This document shows positions 36,022 through 45,693 of a DNA stretch of 64,000 nucleotides, in pieces. The notes beneath the pieces are model-generated. The model was not told where the DNA came from. It saw nothing but the letters and a program-made list of their open reading frames with translations, and made no database searches. The DNA is from Marinomonas rhizomae (GTDB taxonomy: Bacteria > Pseudomonadota > Gammaproteobacteria > Pseudomonadales > Marinomonadaceae). Position numbers and translations under genes: made by a program. The stretch covers positions 3,162,001-3,226,000 of the forward strand of contig NZ_CP073343.1 of the NCBI RefSeq assembly GCF_024397855.1, read 5' to 3'. The first letter of the stretch is position 1. Each line of letters opens with the position of its first letter.

Positions 36022-38439
36022 TTAAGAGAATTTAGGCGTGGATGAATCGTGAACAAATGCAGCAATAAATTCGTTTGGTGGCAGAGGATGTCCAAAATAG
36101 TAGCCTTGGTAATAAAAGCAGTCTATTTCACGTAATCGATCATAATGAAGTAAAGTCTCTACTCCTTCAGCAAGAACACTGATGTTAAGCGCTTTCGCCA
36201 TCGCAATAACAGCATGAACAATCGCTTCATCACTTTTATCTGTCAATAAATCTCGAACAAACGATTGATCTATTTTCAATCTATCTATCGGCAAAGATTT
36301 TAAATATTTAAGAGAAGAATAACCGGTTCCAAAGTCATCAATGGAAAGGTGTACACCCAATGCTTTTATGGCGTTCATTTTTTCCAAGCAAGACGAAAGA
36401 TCATTCAGCAGCATATTCTCTGTGATTTCAAGATCAACACAGTGGGCAGGAACATCATGTTTTTCTAACTGGGCTTTCAACATAGGCAGAAAACCAGCTT
36501 GTTGGAACTGGATAGGACTAACATTAATGGACATGCGCCAAGAAAGCTGCCATTTCCCCTCTTTCAACCACGACGCTACCTGAGATAACGCTTCATTTAA
36601 AACCCAGTGGCCGATTTCAACTATGAGACCAATCTCTTCGGCAACAGGGATAAACTCAGCAGGAGAAATAAAGCCCTTTTTATCATCTTTCCACCGAATC
36701 AGAGCTTCCGCACCAATCAATTCATTTTTATCATTCGTTTGTGGCTGGTAATACAACTCAAACAGTTTAAATTCTGTCGCATGGTGAAGTGCTTTTTCCA
36801 TATCAAGGCGAGCATCGGAAACGGCCTGCATTTCTGGTCTATACAGCGCAAAAGTATTTCGGCCAGATTCCTTTGCGCGATACAAAGCCGTATCTGCCTG
36901 TTTTAAAATCACTTCCGCTGAGCCTTCGTTACCATCGAAAATAGTAGCGCCTAAACTGGCGGTAATGTGAACTTCATGACGACCTGCTTTTTTAACCTGC
37001 TGGCAGGCATACATAACACTTTCAACAAAACCCTTGATGGCCTTTTCAACTTTCTCTTTATCATCGCCGATGTGCGTTAATAAAAAAGCAAACTCATCGC
37101 CGCCCATTCTTGCGAACACGATATTCTCTTCGCTCAATGAAGACAGTTGTGACGCTACACAGCACAATAATTGATCGCCTACATTATGACCTAAAGAATC
37201 ATTGATGGTTTTAAATCTATCGAGATCCATAAAGACAACAGCTGAGTAAGTTGTATTAGAGTCCTGCAGCTTACATTTTAGAGCGTCATGAAGTTTATCA
37301 GCCAAATATTGTCGATTAGGTAAGTTAGTGACTGAGTCGAAATAGGCTAGATGATGAATTCGTGCTTCTGTTTCTTTGCGCTCAGAAACATCACGAATCA
37401 GTAACAAGGTTTCTATTTTGTCTAATACTTTGTACTTGGCTAAACGTATCTCAACAGGTAATTCAATCCCTTTTACACGGTACATTGTTTCAACAGTAGA
37501 AGATGAGTTTACTTCAAGCGAATCCAAAATAGTTGCAAAGTTTGACCAGGATGATGGCAAGTGCAACACATCGAGCGATTTCGATCGAAGCTCCTCACCT
37601 TTCATCTTCAACATATATTCTGCGGCCGCGTTTACCAAAGTAATTTTGTTGTTTTCATCCAACAACAAAATCCCATCCGCAGCGTGCTCTATCATTGCCT
37701 TTGTATGGCTATCACTGCGCTCTAAATCGCTCAATGCAGTACTTAAACGCTTCCATAAAACAGCAAAAGTAGAATGTAAATGCCCCAATTCATCCGACTT
37801 ATGATGCCGATAAAATGATCGAGGCAAAGGCAATTCTTTTTTATCGCCAACCGTCGACAAAGACTCGCTTAGACGCATTAATGGATGGGTAACTAAAAAA
37901 TAAAATACAAGGGAGATTAATGATGCGAGCAATACATCTTTGAACAAATTATAGATCAGGCTAGAAAGATGTTCTTTGAAGATTTTATCAAGAAGGTATC
38001 GTTTTTCAGGCAATATAAATACATGACCAGCCAAAAAAATTGGCCTTTCCATACGAAGTTCTGTGCTGTAATCATGAAGGTCTGATAAAAAATAGTTGGC
38101 TAATGTATCTGATACTGAAAAATCACGCTGGGCTGCCGTTGCTTCTACAAAGAGCTCACCCGATTCATCACGAACTTCTACGTGAGCAATGGCAGGGTTA
38201 ACAAGCAAACTATCGATTTGTCGTTGTGCAAAGGCTGTATCTAATCGAAAAACCGCTTCAGACAATGGTTTTTCAAAAGCAGCCAGTAATACTTCGAAAT
38301 CTTTATTTATCTCTGCTTTTTGAGATCTAACGCCATCAACGAATTGAATACCGCTACTAACTAAACTTAAAACAACGGCAAGCGCTAAGGTTAAAATAGC
38401 TTGCTTAGTAAACAATGATTTAGAAAATACGACACCCAT
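36022..38439 (-). CDS. PAS-GGDEF-EAL cyclic-di-GMP enzyme with periplasmic sensor
   Basis: An 805-residue inner-membrane protein. Two membrane helices (about 13-33 and 166-184) flank a periplasmic sensor. Then come a HAMP-like region, a PAS domain (about 245-355), GGDEF (RMGGDEF at 446-450, intact) and EAL (EAL at 578-580, with DDFGTGYSSL downstream). Both catalytic signatures look complete, so it could make or degrade c-di-GMP. Located about 1.7 kb from cheB but on the opposite strand; a functional link is only suggested by proximity. Confidence 0.88.
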   Translation of the reverse strand: MGVVFSKSLFTKQAILTLALAVVLSLVSSGIQFVDGVRSQKAEINKDFEVLLAAFEKPLSEAVFRLDTAFAQRQIDSLLVNPAIAHVEVRDESGELFVEATAAQRDFSVSDTLANYFLSDLHDYSTELRMERPIFLAGHVFILPEKRYLLDKIFKEHLSSLIYNLFKDVLLASLISLVFYFLVTHPLMRLSESLSTVGDKKELPLPRSFYRHHKSDELGHLHSTFAVLWKRLSTALSDLERSDSHTKAMIEHAADGILLLDENNKITLVNAAAEYMLKMKGEELRSKSLDVLHLPSSWSNFATILDSLEVNSSSTVETMYRVKGIELPVEIRLAKYKVLDKIETLLLIRDVSERKETEARIHHLAYFDSVTNLPNRQYLADKLHDALKCKLQDSNTTYSAVVFMDLDRFKTINDSLGHNVGDQLLCCVASQLSSLSEENIVFARMGGDEFAFLLTHIGDDKEKVEKAIKGFVESVMYACQQVKKAGRHEVHITASLGATIFDGNEGSAEVILKQADTALYRAKESGRNTFALYRPEMQAVSDARLDMEKALHHATEFKLFELYYQPQTNDKNELIGAEALIRWKDDKKGFISPAEFIPVAEEIGLIVEIGHWVLNEALSQVASWLKEGKWQLSWRMSINVSPIQFQQAGFLPMLKAQLEKHDVPAHCVDLEITENMLLNDLSSCLEKMNAIKALGVHLSIDDFGTGYSSLKYLKSLPIDRLKIDQSFVRDLLTDKSDEAIVHAVIAMAKALNISVLAEGVETLLHYDRLREIDCFYYQGYYFGHPLPPNEFIAAFVHDSSTPKFS

Positions 38440-38771
38440 TCTTACTCACTTAAATTTTTATATCTTGCTGCCGCATTATCTTCACAGCATCCATACTGAT
38501 AAAAATCACAAAAGAGACTGGAAACAACATTTTACCTACCAGACAAAAAAATCTAACTATTTGCATCAATTGTGCACGTCAGTAAGACTGACATTTTATT
38601 CAATGTGAAACAAGGCGATATAAAAATAATTTATGCTTCCTATGATATAGGTCATAAGTTCAAGAACATGAAACACTAAAGAGCAATCACTCCCCTAAAT
38701 ACAGACAAAAAAGCCAGTATATTTATCATACTGGCTTTTAAAGCGTGAAAAATTACCGACAAAGCAAAAAC
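38440..38771. other. Intergenic region with no gene seen
   Basis: It holds the promoter region of the GGDEF-EAL gene, a small GTCAGTAAGACTGAC dyad (near 38578-38592) and, at its right end, the phoX terminator. No small reading frame with a ribosome site was found. Confidence 0.5.
38709..38739 (-). terminator. Terminator of phoX
   Basis: AAAAGCCAGTAT and ATACTGGCTTTT form a perfect 12-bp stem with a 7-nt loop and flanking A/T runs, just after the phoX stop codon. Confidence 0.88.
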
Positions 38772-40673
38772 TTAACCAATAACAGCACCGTCTTCACGTG
38801 ATATAGCAATAACACTTGAGCGAGGTACAGATTGACCACCATCAGGCCAATGAGAGTTTCCACCTTCTCCTGGGTGCTGAACACTTATAAACATAGTCGT
38901 ACGCTCAGCATTCCAAGCCGCACCTGTAATTTCAGACTCTTTTGGTCCAACTAGGAAGCGACGAATCTCACCTGTTTCAGGATCACCAACCAACATCTGA
39001 TTATTCCCTTGGCCTTGGAAACCTTTTTCATTGGAATAATTACCGTCTGTTTGAATCCATAACAAGCCTTTCGAGTCGAATTTCAGGCCATCTGGAGAGT
39101 TAAACATATTGTCTTGGTTAATATTTTTTGATCCCGCGTTGGCATCAGCGTACACAGCAGGGTTACCCGCCAGTACAAACAAGTCCCACTTGAATTCGTT
39201 GTGAGTATGATCAGAATCCATTGGCATCCAACGTACGATTTGACCAAAGTTGTTTTTTACACGAGGATTCGGGCCACCAGCAGGCGTTGCATCACCACCA
39301 GCATTTGGCTTAACGCCACGGTTTTTATTGTTCGTAAGCGAGCAATAAACTTCTGCTTTATGAGGATGAGCGGCAACCCACTCCGGACGGTCCATGGTAG
39401 TGGCACCCACTTTTGATGCCGCCATACGAGTATGAATTGAAATCTCTGCTTCTGTCATTCCTGTGGTTTTTGGTGTTAATGCAACCCACTCACCGCGATT
39501 ATTATCGTGGAATTTGGCAACGTAAAGAGTGCCTTCTTCCAGTAGGTCGCGATTGTTGCCACCCGCTAAATATTTATGTTTCGAGACAAAACGATATAGA
39601 AATTCACCACGCTCATCATCACCAAGGTAGACAACAACATGGCCATTCGGCGCGATAGTTAACTCTGCATTCTCGTGTTTAAAACGACCTAGAGCGGTAC
39701 GTTTTTTAGGACGAGATGTTGGGTCCAGTGGATCAATTTCAACAATATAGCCAAAGCGATTTGGCTCATTTGGCTCTTTAACTAGGTCAAAACGATCATC
39801 CGCCATCGCCCAGTTGTAACGACCTTCTGTGCTTAAACCATAGCGTTTGAACGCTTCAGGCATCGTGTAGTTTTTGTCATTTACCGTGAAATAACCATTA
39901 AAGTTTTCTTCACAAGTCAAATATGTACCCCATGGCGTTTGTCCATTACCACAGTTGTTCCAAGTACCTTTTGCGACTAAACCTTTAGGGTCTTCAGATG
40001 TTTGCATCCATTTGTGGCCGCGCGCTGGACCTGTAATATCCATTTCCGTATCCGCCGTAATACGACGATTATAAGGAGAGTCCTGAACGATCCCCCATTT
40101 ACCACCACGTTGATCTACTTCAATAATAGATACACCATGAGCAGCTTTATTTTTACGCACGTCATCAGCATTTGCTGGCATACCATCATTACGATTAGCA
40201 TGAAGGGTATCGCCATTTGTGTATTCATTGTTGATGGCCATAATCTGTTTGCCATCTTTAGAGAAGAACGCCATGCCATCGTTATGATCGCCAAACGCTA
40301 ACTCTTGGGACGCACCAGTTCCACCAGTTGACCCATTAAAAGCTGGGGCATTGCTGAATAATGGATCACCCCAAGAAGCCAGCACTTCCCATTTATAACC
40401 TTCAGGAACAGTAATAGTATCCAATGTATTGGCTTTTACCATGCTAAAAGCCAGACGCGACTCTGGCGTTCCGGCTGCCAAGGCTTTACCTGCTGATAGG
40501 GCCGTTGAGCCCATTACGAAAGCACCAGCACCCACTGCCGCACCACCACCTAAAAAGCCACGGCGAGAAACCATTTTATTGGCGACTTCTTCAAACTCTA
40601 CCACTTCAGGCGCTGGGCGAACCAGCTCATCTAATTCGTCAAAACCTAGCTTGCTGTTGCTCTTAATATTCAT
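38772..40673 (-). CDS. phoX: PhoX-family alkaline phosphatase (Tat-exported)
   Basis: A 633-residue member of the DUF839/PhoX family. A long N-terminal region precedes a clear Tat motif (SRRGFLGGGAAVGAGAF, about 36-52) and a hydrophobic stretch ending GKALAAG. Family blocks include NCGNGQTPWGTYLTCEENF, GRFKHENAELTIAPNG and YLGDDERGEFLYRFVS. PhoX enzymes are calcium/iron-dependent phosphatases releasing phosphate from organic esters in the periplasm. A candidate PHO box lies about 150 bp upstream, supporting control by phosphate limitation. Confidence 0.85.
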   Translation of the reverse strand: MNIKSNSKLGFDELDELVRPAPEVVEFEEVANKMVSRRGFLGGGAAVGAGAFVMGSTALSAGKALAAGTPESRLAFSMVKANTLDTITVPEGYKWEVLASWGDPLFSNAPAFNGSTGGTGASQELAFGDHNDGMAFFSKDGKQIMAINNEYTNGDTLHANRNDGMPANADDVRKNKAAHGVSIIEVDQRGGKWGIVQDSPYNRRITADTEMDITGPARGHKWMQTSEDPKGLVAKGTWNNCGNGQTPWGTYLTCEENFNGYFTVNDKNYTMPEAFKRYGLSTEGRYNWAMADDRFDLVKEPNEPNRFGYIVEIDPLDPTSRPKKRTALGRFKHENAELTIAPNGHVVVYLGDDERGEFLYRFVSKHKYLAGGNNRDLLEEGTLYVAKFHDNNRGEWVALTPKTTGMTEAEISIHTRMAASKVGATTMDRPEWVAAHPHKAEVYCSLTNNKNRGVKPNAGGDATPAGGPNPRVKNNFGQIVRWMPMDSDHTHNEFKWDLFVLAGNPAVYADANAGSKNINQDNMFNSPDGLKFDSKGLLWIQTDGNYSNEKGFQGQGNNQMLVGDPETGEIRRFLVGPKESEITGAAWNAERTTMFISVQHPGEGGNSHWPDGGQSVPRSSVIAISREDGAVIG

Positions 40674-40825
40674 AACACTGCCCTATTATTTATTAAATAT
40701 TAGTCGCCTAGGCTGTCGAACATTAGGGGTTCTCCCCTTGGTTTTTCGATCCTTGGCTACTGGTTTTATCATCTATTTTTCAAATAAGTTGCTTCCCCCT
40801 GCAAAAGGAAGCTGACAATGAATTT

Positions 40826-40854
40826 ACGGACAAAACATTACATAGAAATGACAG
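40826..40854 (-). promoter_or_regulatory. Candidate PHO box upstream of phoX
   Basis: On the coding strand, CTGTCAT, ATGTAAT and TGTCCGT recur at exactly 11-bp intervals in the correct orientation for PhoB activation of phoX. Confidence 0.55.
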
Positions 40855-40932
40855 CAAGAAGACATTAATAATAAATCGACAGGCTATAACGCAGAATTGG
40901 TGAAGGTGATATGGGGTTAAACAATATTATTT

Positions 40933-41310
40933 TTACTTATAAACGTCTTCACCATAACGAACTTCCAAACCTTCTCGTATGGATTTCTTTAAACCTTTTA
41001 CCACCAAACCATAAGAATGATCGATCAACCTTTCAATTTCTCCATTTGGTAAGTCGCCATCCAGAATAATGGAATTCCAATGCCGTTTATTCATATGGTA
41101 AGCAGGAAAAATTTCTTTAAATATATCGCGCAGTTCAATAGCATGGTCTGGATTGCACTTTAAGTTTAGCAATGGCTGCCCTTGTTTTTTAATCAACAAG
41201 GCAAACATCTTCCCTTGCACTTTAAACACGGCCGTATAATCATCAAATGGGTAATACTCTTCAGCCTCGGGCTTAGAAAGCAGATATTTTTTAAGTGTTG
41301 TTGAGTCCAA
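40933..41310 (-). CDS. MmcQ/YjbR-family protein
   Basis: A 125-residue YjbR-like fold: an N-terminal helix and YYPFDDYTAVFKVQGKMFALL, then PLLNLKCNPDHAIELRD and the MNKRHWNSIILDGDLP block. Proposed to be DNA-binding; its biological role is not established. The start codon is TTG, supported by an AAGGG about nine bases upstream. Confidence 0.8.
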   Translation of the reverse strand: MDSTTLKKYLLSKPEAEEYYPFDDYTAVFKVQGKMFALLIKKQGQPLLNLKCNPDHAIELRDIFKEIFPAYHMNKRHWNSIILDGDLPNGEIERLIDHSYGLVVKGLKKSIREGLEVRYGEDVYK

Positions 41311-41356
41311 AATCGCGCCCTTTCAAGGTTCAAAACAGTCATCAGTATAAAACAAA

Positions 41357-41389
41357 AAAGCCGCTCACTGACATCCAGTAAACGGCTTT
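41357..41389 (-). terminator. Terminator of the ABC-F gene
   Basis: AAAGCCG and CGGCTTT pair outside an inner ACTG/CAGT stem; A/T runs flank the hairpin. Confidence 0.7.
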
Positions 41390-41414
41390 AAATAGAAACT
41401 ATACTTAAGTGAGG

Positions 41415-42998
41415 TTAGCCCTGATGAGCAAGGTACTCGTCGTAAGTGCCTTGAAAATCAATAACCTTTTGGCCTTTAATTTCGATCACTCGATTCGCCA
41501 ACGATGATACAAACGCCCTGTCGTGACTAACAAAAATCAGGGTACCATCAAAGTCGAGTAACGCATTATTTAAAGCCTCAATGGCTTCCATGTCCATGTG
41601 GTTAGTTGGCTCATCCATCACTAAGACATTTAGATCCATCATCATCAACTTACCAAACAGCAAGCGGTTCTTCTCACCACCAGAACAAACTCGTACTTTT
41701 TTATTGAAGTCATCCGCGGTAAACAACAAACGACCCAACATTGCACGAACTTTTAAATCATCATGTTTTACCGTACGCCATTTCGACATCCAATCAAACA
41801 AGGTTAAATCGCAATCAAAGTCTTCTGTACTGTCTTGCGGGCAATAACCAATAACGGCGTTTTCAGCCCATTTAATCTCACCTTGCTTGGCTTCTAACTC
41901 GCTCATTAAGCATCGTAAGAACGTCGTTTTACCAGCACCGTTTTCACCGATAATCGCCAAACGGGAGCCAGCTTCTAAAATCATATTTCCGCCAGAAAAT
42001 AGCAGTTCATCATAACCATGACCTAAATCTTCTAAGATCAAAGCATGACGATGAAGTTTTTTATCTTGCTTAAAAGTCAGCGAAGGCGTCATACGGCTAG
42101 ACTGTTTCACTTCTGACAGTTCAATTTTTTCTAGTTTTTTCGCACGAGAACTGGCTTGTTTTGCCTTAGATGCGTTGGCTGAGAAACGGTTAACGAACGC
42201 TTGAAGATCGTCCATTTCCGCACTTTTCTTCGCGTTTTCAGTTAATAATTGCTCGCGAATCAAAGACGAGGCTTCCATGAAGTATTCATAGTTACCTGGG
42301 TAAATACGCAACTCACCAAAATCAATGTCCGCCATGTGAGTACACACAGAGTTCAAAAAGTGGCGGTCATGGGAAATAATGATCATGGTGCACTTGCGCT
42401 GATTCAGTACGCCAGCCAACCAGTTAATAGTATGGATATCCAAGTTGTTGGTAGGTTCGTCCAACAGCAAAATATCAGGATTAGCAAACAAGGCTTGCGC
42501 TAACAAGACTCGAAGCTTCCAACCCGGCGCCACTTGGCTCATTAGACCAAAATGAAATTCTTCTTCGATGCCCGCTTCCAACAAAATGTCGCCTGCGCGG
42601 CTTTCAGCACTATAGCCATCCATCTCGGCGAATTCTGCTTCTAACTCACCAGCTCGCATACCATCTTCTTCGCTCATTTCTGGCTTAGAGTAAATAGCAT
42701 CACGCTCTTGTTTTACTTTCCACAACGCCACATCGCCCATGATAACAGCATCAACAACCGAGTATTCTTCGAAAGCAAACTGATCCTGACTTAGGGTACC
42801 GACTTTTTCACCAGGAGTAATAGAAACGTTACCAGACGTTGGTGTCAGCGCCCCACTCAAAATTTTCATAAAAGTAGACTTGCCACACCCGTTGGCGCCA
42901 ATTAGGCCATAACGATTACCGCTGCCAAATTTCGCTGAGATGTTTTCAAACAATGGCGTTGCGCCAAACTGCATAGTGATATTAGCCGTGGAGATCAA
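41415..42998 (-). CDS. ybiT: ABC-F ATPase, YbiT-like
   Basis: A 527-residue soluble protein with two ATPase domains and no membrane part. Walker A motifs are GANGCGKST (near 34) and GENGAGKTT (near 350); Walker B ends in [11 protein letters not shown] and [10 protein letters not shown]. The linker between them ([28 protein letters not shown] region) is the ribosome-facing arm of ABC-F proteins. Length matches E. coli YbiT (530). It likely acts on translating ribosomes. The start is TTG with AGGA seven bases upstream. Confidence 0.88.
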   Translation of the reverse strand: MISTANITMQFGATPLFENISAKFGSGNRYGLIGANGCGKSTFMKILSGALTPTSGNVSITPGEKVGTLSQDQFAFEEYSVVDAVIMGDVALWKVKQERDAIYSKPEMSEEDGMRAGELEAEFAEMDGYSAESRAGDILLEAGIEEEFHFGLMSQVAPGWKLRVLLAQALFANPDILLLDEPTNNLDIHTINWLAGVLNQRKCTMIIISHDRHFLNSVCTHMADIDFGELRIYPGNYEYFMEASSLIREQLLTENAKKSAEMDDLQAFVNRFSANASKAKQASSRAKKLEKIELSEVKQSSRMTPSLTFKQDKKLHRHALILEDLGHGYDELLFSGGNMILEAGSRLAIIGENGAGKTTFLRCLMSELEAKQGEIKWAENAVIGYCPQDSTEDFDCDLTLFDWMSKWRTVKHDDLKVRAMLGRLLFTADDFNKKVRVCSGGEKNRLLFGKLMMMDLNVLVMDEPTNHMDMEAIEALNNALLDFDGTLIFVSHDRAFVSSLANRVIEIKGQKVIDFQGTYDEYLAHQG

Positions 42999-43169
42999 AA
43001 GAAAGTCCTGAAAAAAGAAAATAGAAAGCCGTTTAAATTTGCCACTTAGTCAGCGTACAAAATATAAACATAAAGGTGGGCGAATATAGTGATTTATGGG
43101 GATAAAGTCGAGGAATTAGGTGGTTTTTTACCAAACTAGTTTAAGAAAGCGTTAAAGAAGACAAGATCG

Positions 43170-43580
43170 CTATACTTTTCTCTTTTCTGGAAATACCTCT
43201 TCTATATCCTGATCGGTTTTTATAACACCGCTGTCAGGTATATTCTCAGTTGAATCTGACGTTTTTGGGGCATCTTCTGCCTCCGCTGAATCTTCCTGCT
43301 TTGGGGATTCGGCAGTCATGTAAGCACTCACTTGAGAGATCAAAAAGCTCAAAACATCTCGGCTCGCGCCATTCAACAAATTTTTTCTAGCTTTTCGAGT
43401 AATATCCAGCTGAGTCGTTGCACCTAAAACAAAGCTCGCTATTAAACCTTCCGGACTGGTCGCTTTTTCAAGGGCCTTATCTATTGCTTTATCACGAGAT
43501 GCTTTGGCACGCTTCTCTAGTAACTGCGTTCGAAGGAAAAGGCGCTCTCGTTGCTGATGCATTCGTTTTATACCAAACAT
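43170..43580 (-). CDS. Small hypothetical protein in the YqjD/YqjE group
   Basis: A 136-residue protein with a basic, helical first half (MFGIKRMHQQRERLFLRTQL) and an acidic, Ser/Glu-rich tail (about 93-136). A central hydrophobic patch (GLIASFVLGATTQL) could touch the membrane. It starts three bases after the YqjE-like stop, so it occupies the place of the third gene of yqjDEK-type operons, but no sequence match can be claimed. Confidence 0.6.
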   Translation of the reverse strand: MFGIKRMHQQRERLFLRTQLLEKRAKASRDKAIDKALEKATSPEGLIASFVLGATTQLDITRKARKNLLNGASRDVLSFLISQVSAYMTAESPKQEDSAEAEDAPKTSDSTENIPDSGVIKTDQDIEEVFPEKRKV

Positions 43581-43583
43581 CGG

Positions 43584-43961
43584 CTAATCCTCATCAGTTG
43601 GGATAACAGCGTCCAATGTACGAGCGAAGTTCATGCTCTTCAAGGTACGCTTTACTAGATAGAGCAGCACAAAAGAGCTTAGAAAGGTAACTAAGGTCGC
43701 CGTCACAAGTATGGCAACAAGGGAAAAACCATAGCTCCACGCCAATGCAGCAATGGAAGCAATGATTAATAACCAAGTGGTTAGCAATAAAAAAATGACA
43801 CCGCACATTAAGGCAAGGAGCTGGGCACTGGATGCAACCCACAGCTTCGCCTCCAACGCTCCAAGCCCTAATACACTCTTCAGCCAACTTTTGTGTGACG
43901 TAATAACATCATCAAAGCTAGATTGTTCTTGCTGTGAATCAGAGTGCGGTGGTGTTTCCAT
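43584..43961 (-). CDS. YqjE/phage-holin-3-6-like inner-membrane protein
   Basis: A 125-residue protein with two membrane helices (about 47-73 and 77-103) and a polar Gln/Ser/Asp-rich head. The segment LGLGALEAKLWVASSAQLLALM is typical of the holin-superfamily YqjE proteins. Despite the family name this is a chromosomal envelope protein; no phage genes surround it. It lies between a YqjD-like gene and a small hypothetical gene on the same strand. Confidence 0.72.
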   Translation of the reverse strand: METPPHSDSQQEQSSFDDVITSHKSWLKSVLGLGALEAKLWVASSAQLLALMCGVIFLLLTTWLLIIASIAALAWSYGFSLVAILVTATLVTFLSSFVLLYLVKRTLKSMNFARTLDAVIPTDED

Positions 43962-43978
43962 CTTTGTACTTCCTAAGC

Positions 43979-44284
43979 TTATTTACGCTTACAAAGGAAA
44001 CTAGCCGCTAATGCACCAGCTAAAAATGCAATACCGATAGTTTTAACTGGGTTTTCTTTTGCATATTCACCAACTGCTGTAGACACTTTTTCGGATTGGG
44101 CTTTAGCAGTATCTGCAATTTTATGTGCTTGTTCGCTGATTTGATGAGCCACTTCTTCAATACGTTCTTGGCTCTGCTCTTTCAGCTCGGCTGCGCTATC
44201 GACACCTTTATGGGCCGTTTCTGCAGCGCTATCAACTTTTTCATGTGCTTTTGCTTGGGTCGTGCTTTTAGTTGTTGTAGCCAT
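43979..44284 (-). CDS. YqjD/ElaB-like membrane-anchored protein (DUF883-like)
   Basis: A 101-residue protein: a long alpha-helical, Ala/Glu/Lys-rich stretch with repeated VDSAAE and SEQAHKIADTAKAQSEKV, then a glycine-containing C-terminal helix (PVKTIGIAFLAGALAASFLC) and a basic end KRK. In E. coli the relatives YqjD and ElaB anchor ribosomes to the inner membrane in stationary phase. A similar role is inference. Confidence 0.75.
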   Translation of the reverse strand: MATTTKSTTQAKAHEKVDSAAETAHKGVDSAAELKEQSQERIEEVAHQISEQAHKIADTAKAQSEKVSTAVGEYAKENPVKTIGIAFLAGALAASFLCKRK

Positions 44285-44726
44285 TCTTGATTCTCCTTTT
44301 CAGAATTAAAATCAACTTTTCAACGCCAATCTAGCGACAAAAAAACGAACTAAGCCTTTAAGACTTAGTGGGTATTACAAAAAGGTAAGTAACATTTTTT
44401 AGTACAAAATAATAAACGCTTATAAATAATCGCCTTACCATTCACTATTTACACTACTTGGTTAATTTATGATGGTCAAATGCACTCAACAAAACACACC
44501 TTCTTTCCTTTTTTTATAATTGATCTTTAAATATGAAATATAGGGTAAAAAAACAAGACGGCGTAAATCGAAAATATTTTCGAACAGGTCACCAGATGCA
44601 TAAATAAAAAAGGGTAAAAAAATACTATGATGTATATTTTTTACCCTTTTTAGAATCGACTCATAACGACCCCTCTGTGTTGGTTACGCATCGTATGTTT
44701 TTAAACACAAGAACTAGAAAAAAACT
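44285..44726. promoter_or_regulatory. Intergenic region with a perfect palindrome and a terminator
   Basis: No gene is seen. TCGAAAATATTTTCGA at 44568-44583 is a perfect 16-bp palindrome about 285 bp upstream of the YqjD-like gene. The rest is AT-rich sequence, with the terminator listed separately. Confidence 0.45.
44606..44651. terminator. Terminator downstream of the 46-codon gene
   Basis: AAAAAAGGGTAAAAAAATAC pairs with GTATATTTTTTACCCTTTTT, with one bulged base and a loop of about six bases. It lies after the small minus-strand gene and ends in T-runs both ways. Confidence 0.8.
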
Positions 44727-44867
44727 TTATTTTTTAACATCTACCCAAGCATCCCAGCCTTTCCACTCATCCATATCCGAATCACTTCCTGTCTCAATAT
44801 CAGCAAGTGCTTCAATGTGACGATTAAATACCTGCACCTTCATTAACTTTTTAATTAAACGGGCCAT
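44727..44867 (-). CDS. Small 46-residue protein, unknown function
   Basis: A short open frame with a good ribosome site (AAGGA, eight bases before ATG) and a terminator downstream. The product starts MARLIKKLMKVQVFNRHIEA and continues with LADIETGSDSDMDEW and KGWDAWVDVKK. A basic helical head is followed by an acidic, Trp-rich end (three Trp in eleven residues). No family is recognised. The complete gene-like layout (ribosome site, frame, terminator) supports expression. Confidence 0.6.
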   Translation of the reverse strand: MARLIKKLMKVQVFNRHIEALADIETGSDSDMDEWKGWDAWVDVKK

Positions 44868-45122
44868 CTTGGTTTTCCTTATCTTTCATGATTTTGGAAA
44901 TATCATGTTAGCACCGAAAACCGCAAGTATACGTCAACATCCCCTAAAGAAAGTCTCTTTCCCCATTAGTCGAATTATCCTTTAGTTTCTTGACATAGCC
45001 TTCTTATATGGCACATAAAAACACTTTCATGCACTAAAAGCAGCACAATAAGAATACTTGAAGGAGCTTGCTCTTTATTAAGACCATGATCGAGAAAGTG
45101 TCATAATGTTATTAAACAAAGG

Positions 45123-45680
45123 TCAGCCTAATAAGCTCTGCTGATACTCGCCCGCTTTACCATCCAAAGACACTCCATACGCTTTTAGACGGAAGGCAAG
45201 AATCGCGTAGAAGGCATCTACTGCGCCCGCTTGATCAAACATAAAAGGTCCTTTTGCTTGGGCAAAAATCGTTTCAATACGCTCAATCTCTTTTTTCAGC
45301 GCGTCCGATAAATTATCCAATGGAGCCACTGGATCAAAGGTAAACCCGCATTGACCACGCAGATTCATAAAGCCTGAATGCATTTCCATGCAAAGGCTTC
45401 TTGCTTGTGCCCTTTCAGACTGATTCTTAGGGTAAAGTGCGCCATTGGAGCATTCATTAAGATATTCCGTAATCGCCAAAGAATCATGTACAACACCATC
45501 ATCCACCAGCAATACTGGCACCAATCCAGTCGGCGAGTATTTTAACACTTCAGCTTTATAGCCCTTAGCTTCCAAATTAATTGGGATAAGATCTAGTTTG
45601 ATACCTGCAATCTGACTACAAAGATGCGCCCGTAGTGACCAAGTCGATAATGTCCCCACAACTAATTTCATACCGTCCAT
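45123..45680 (-). CDS. Glutathione S-transferase family protein
   Basis: A 185-residue GST-like protein. The thioredoxin-like half has KLVVGTLSTWSLRAHLC with a putative catalytic Ser/Thr, and SPTGLVPVLLVDDG with the cis-proline, then DSLAITEYLNE for glutathione contact. The C-terminal helical half is shorter than usual (GSTs are about 200-220 residues). Two ATGs three codons apart are possible starts. It sits 13 bp after a CNNM-type gene and may share its transcript. Confidence 0.78.
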   Translation of the reverse strand: MDGMKLVVGTLSTWSLRAHLCSQIAGIKLDLIPINLEAKGYKAEVLKYSPTGLVPVLLVDDGVVHDSLAITEYLNECSNGALYPKNQSERAQARSLCMEMHSGFMNLRGQCGFTFDPVAPLDNLSDALKKEIERIETIFAQAKGPFMFDQAGAVDAFYAILAFRLKAYGVSLDGKAGEYQQSLLG

Positions 45681-45693
45681 CCCATTTACGTTG

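Noticed and set aside
40429..40815. 128-codon plus-strand frame running from phoX into the upstream gap
   Set aside because: It is antisense to the phoX signal region, low in complexity (Ala/Pro/Lys-rich) and has no ribosome site.
43584..43961. Holin-like protein as a sign of prophage
   Set aside because: The YqjE-type holin superfamily is common in chromosomal envelope operons; no integrase, capsid or lysis genes are nearby.
44980..45120. TTGACA-like promoter and possible small plus-strand gene
   Set aside because: The only ATG frame after it closes within nine codons; no supported product or RNA fold was found.
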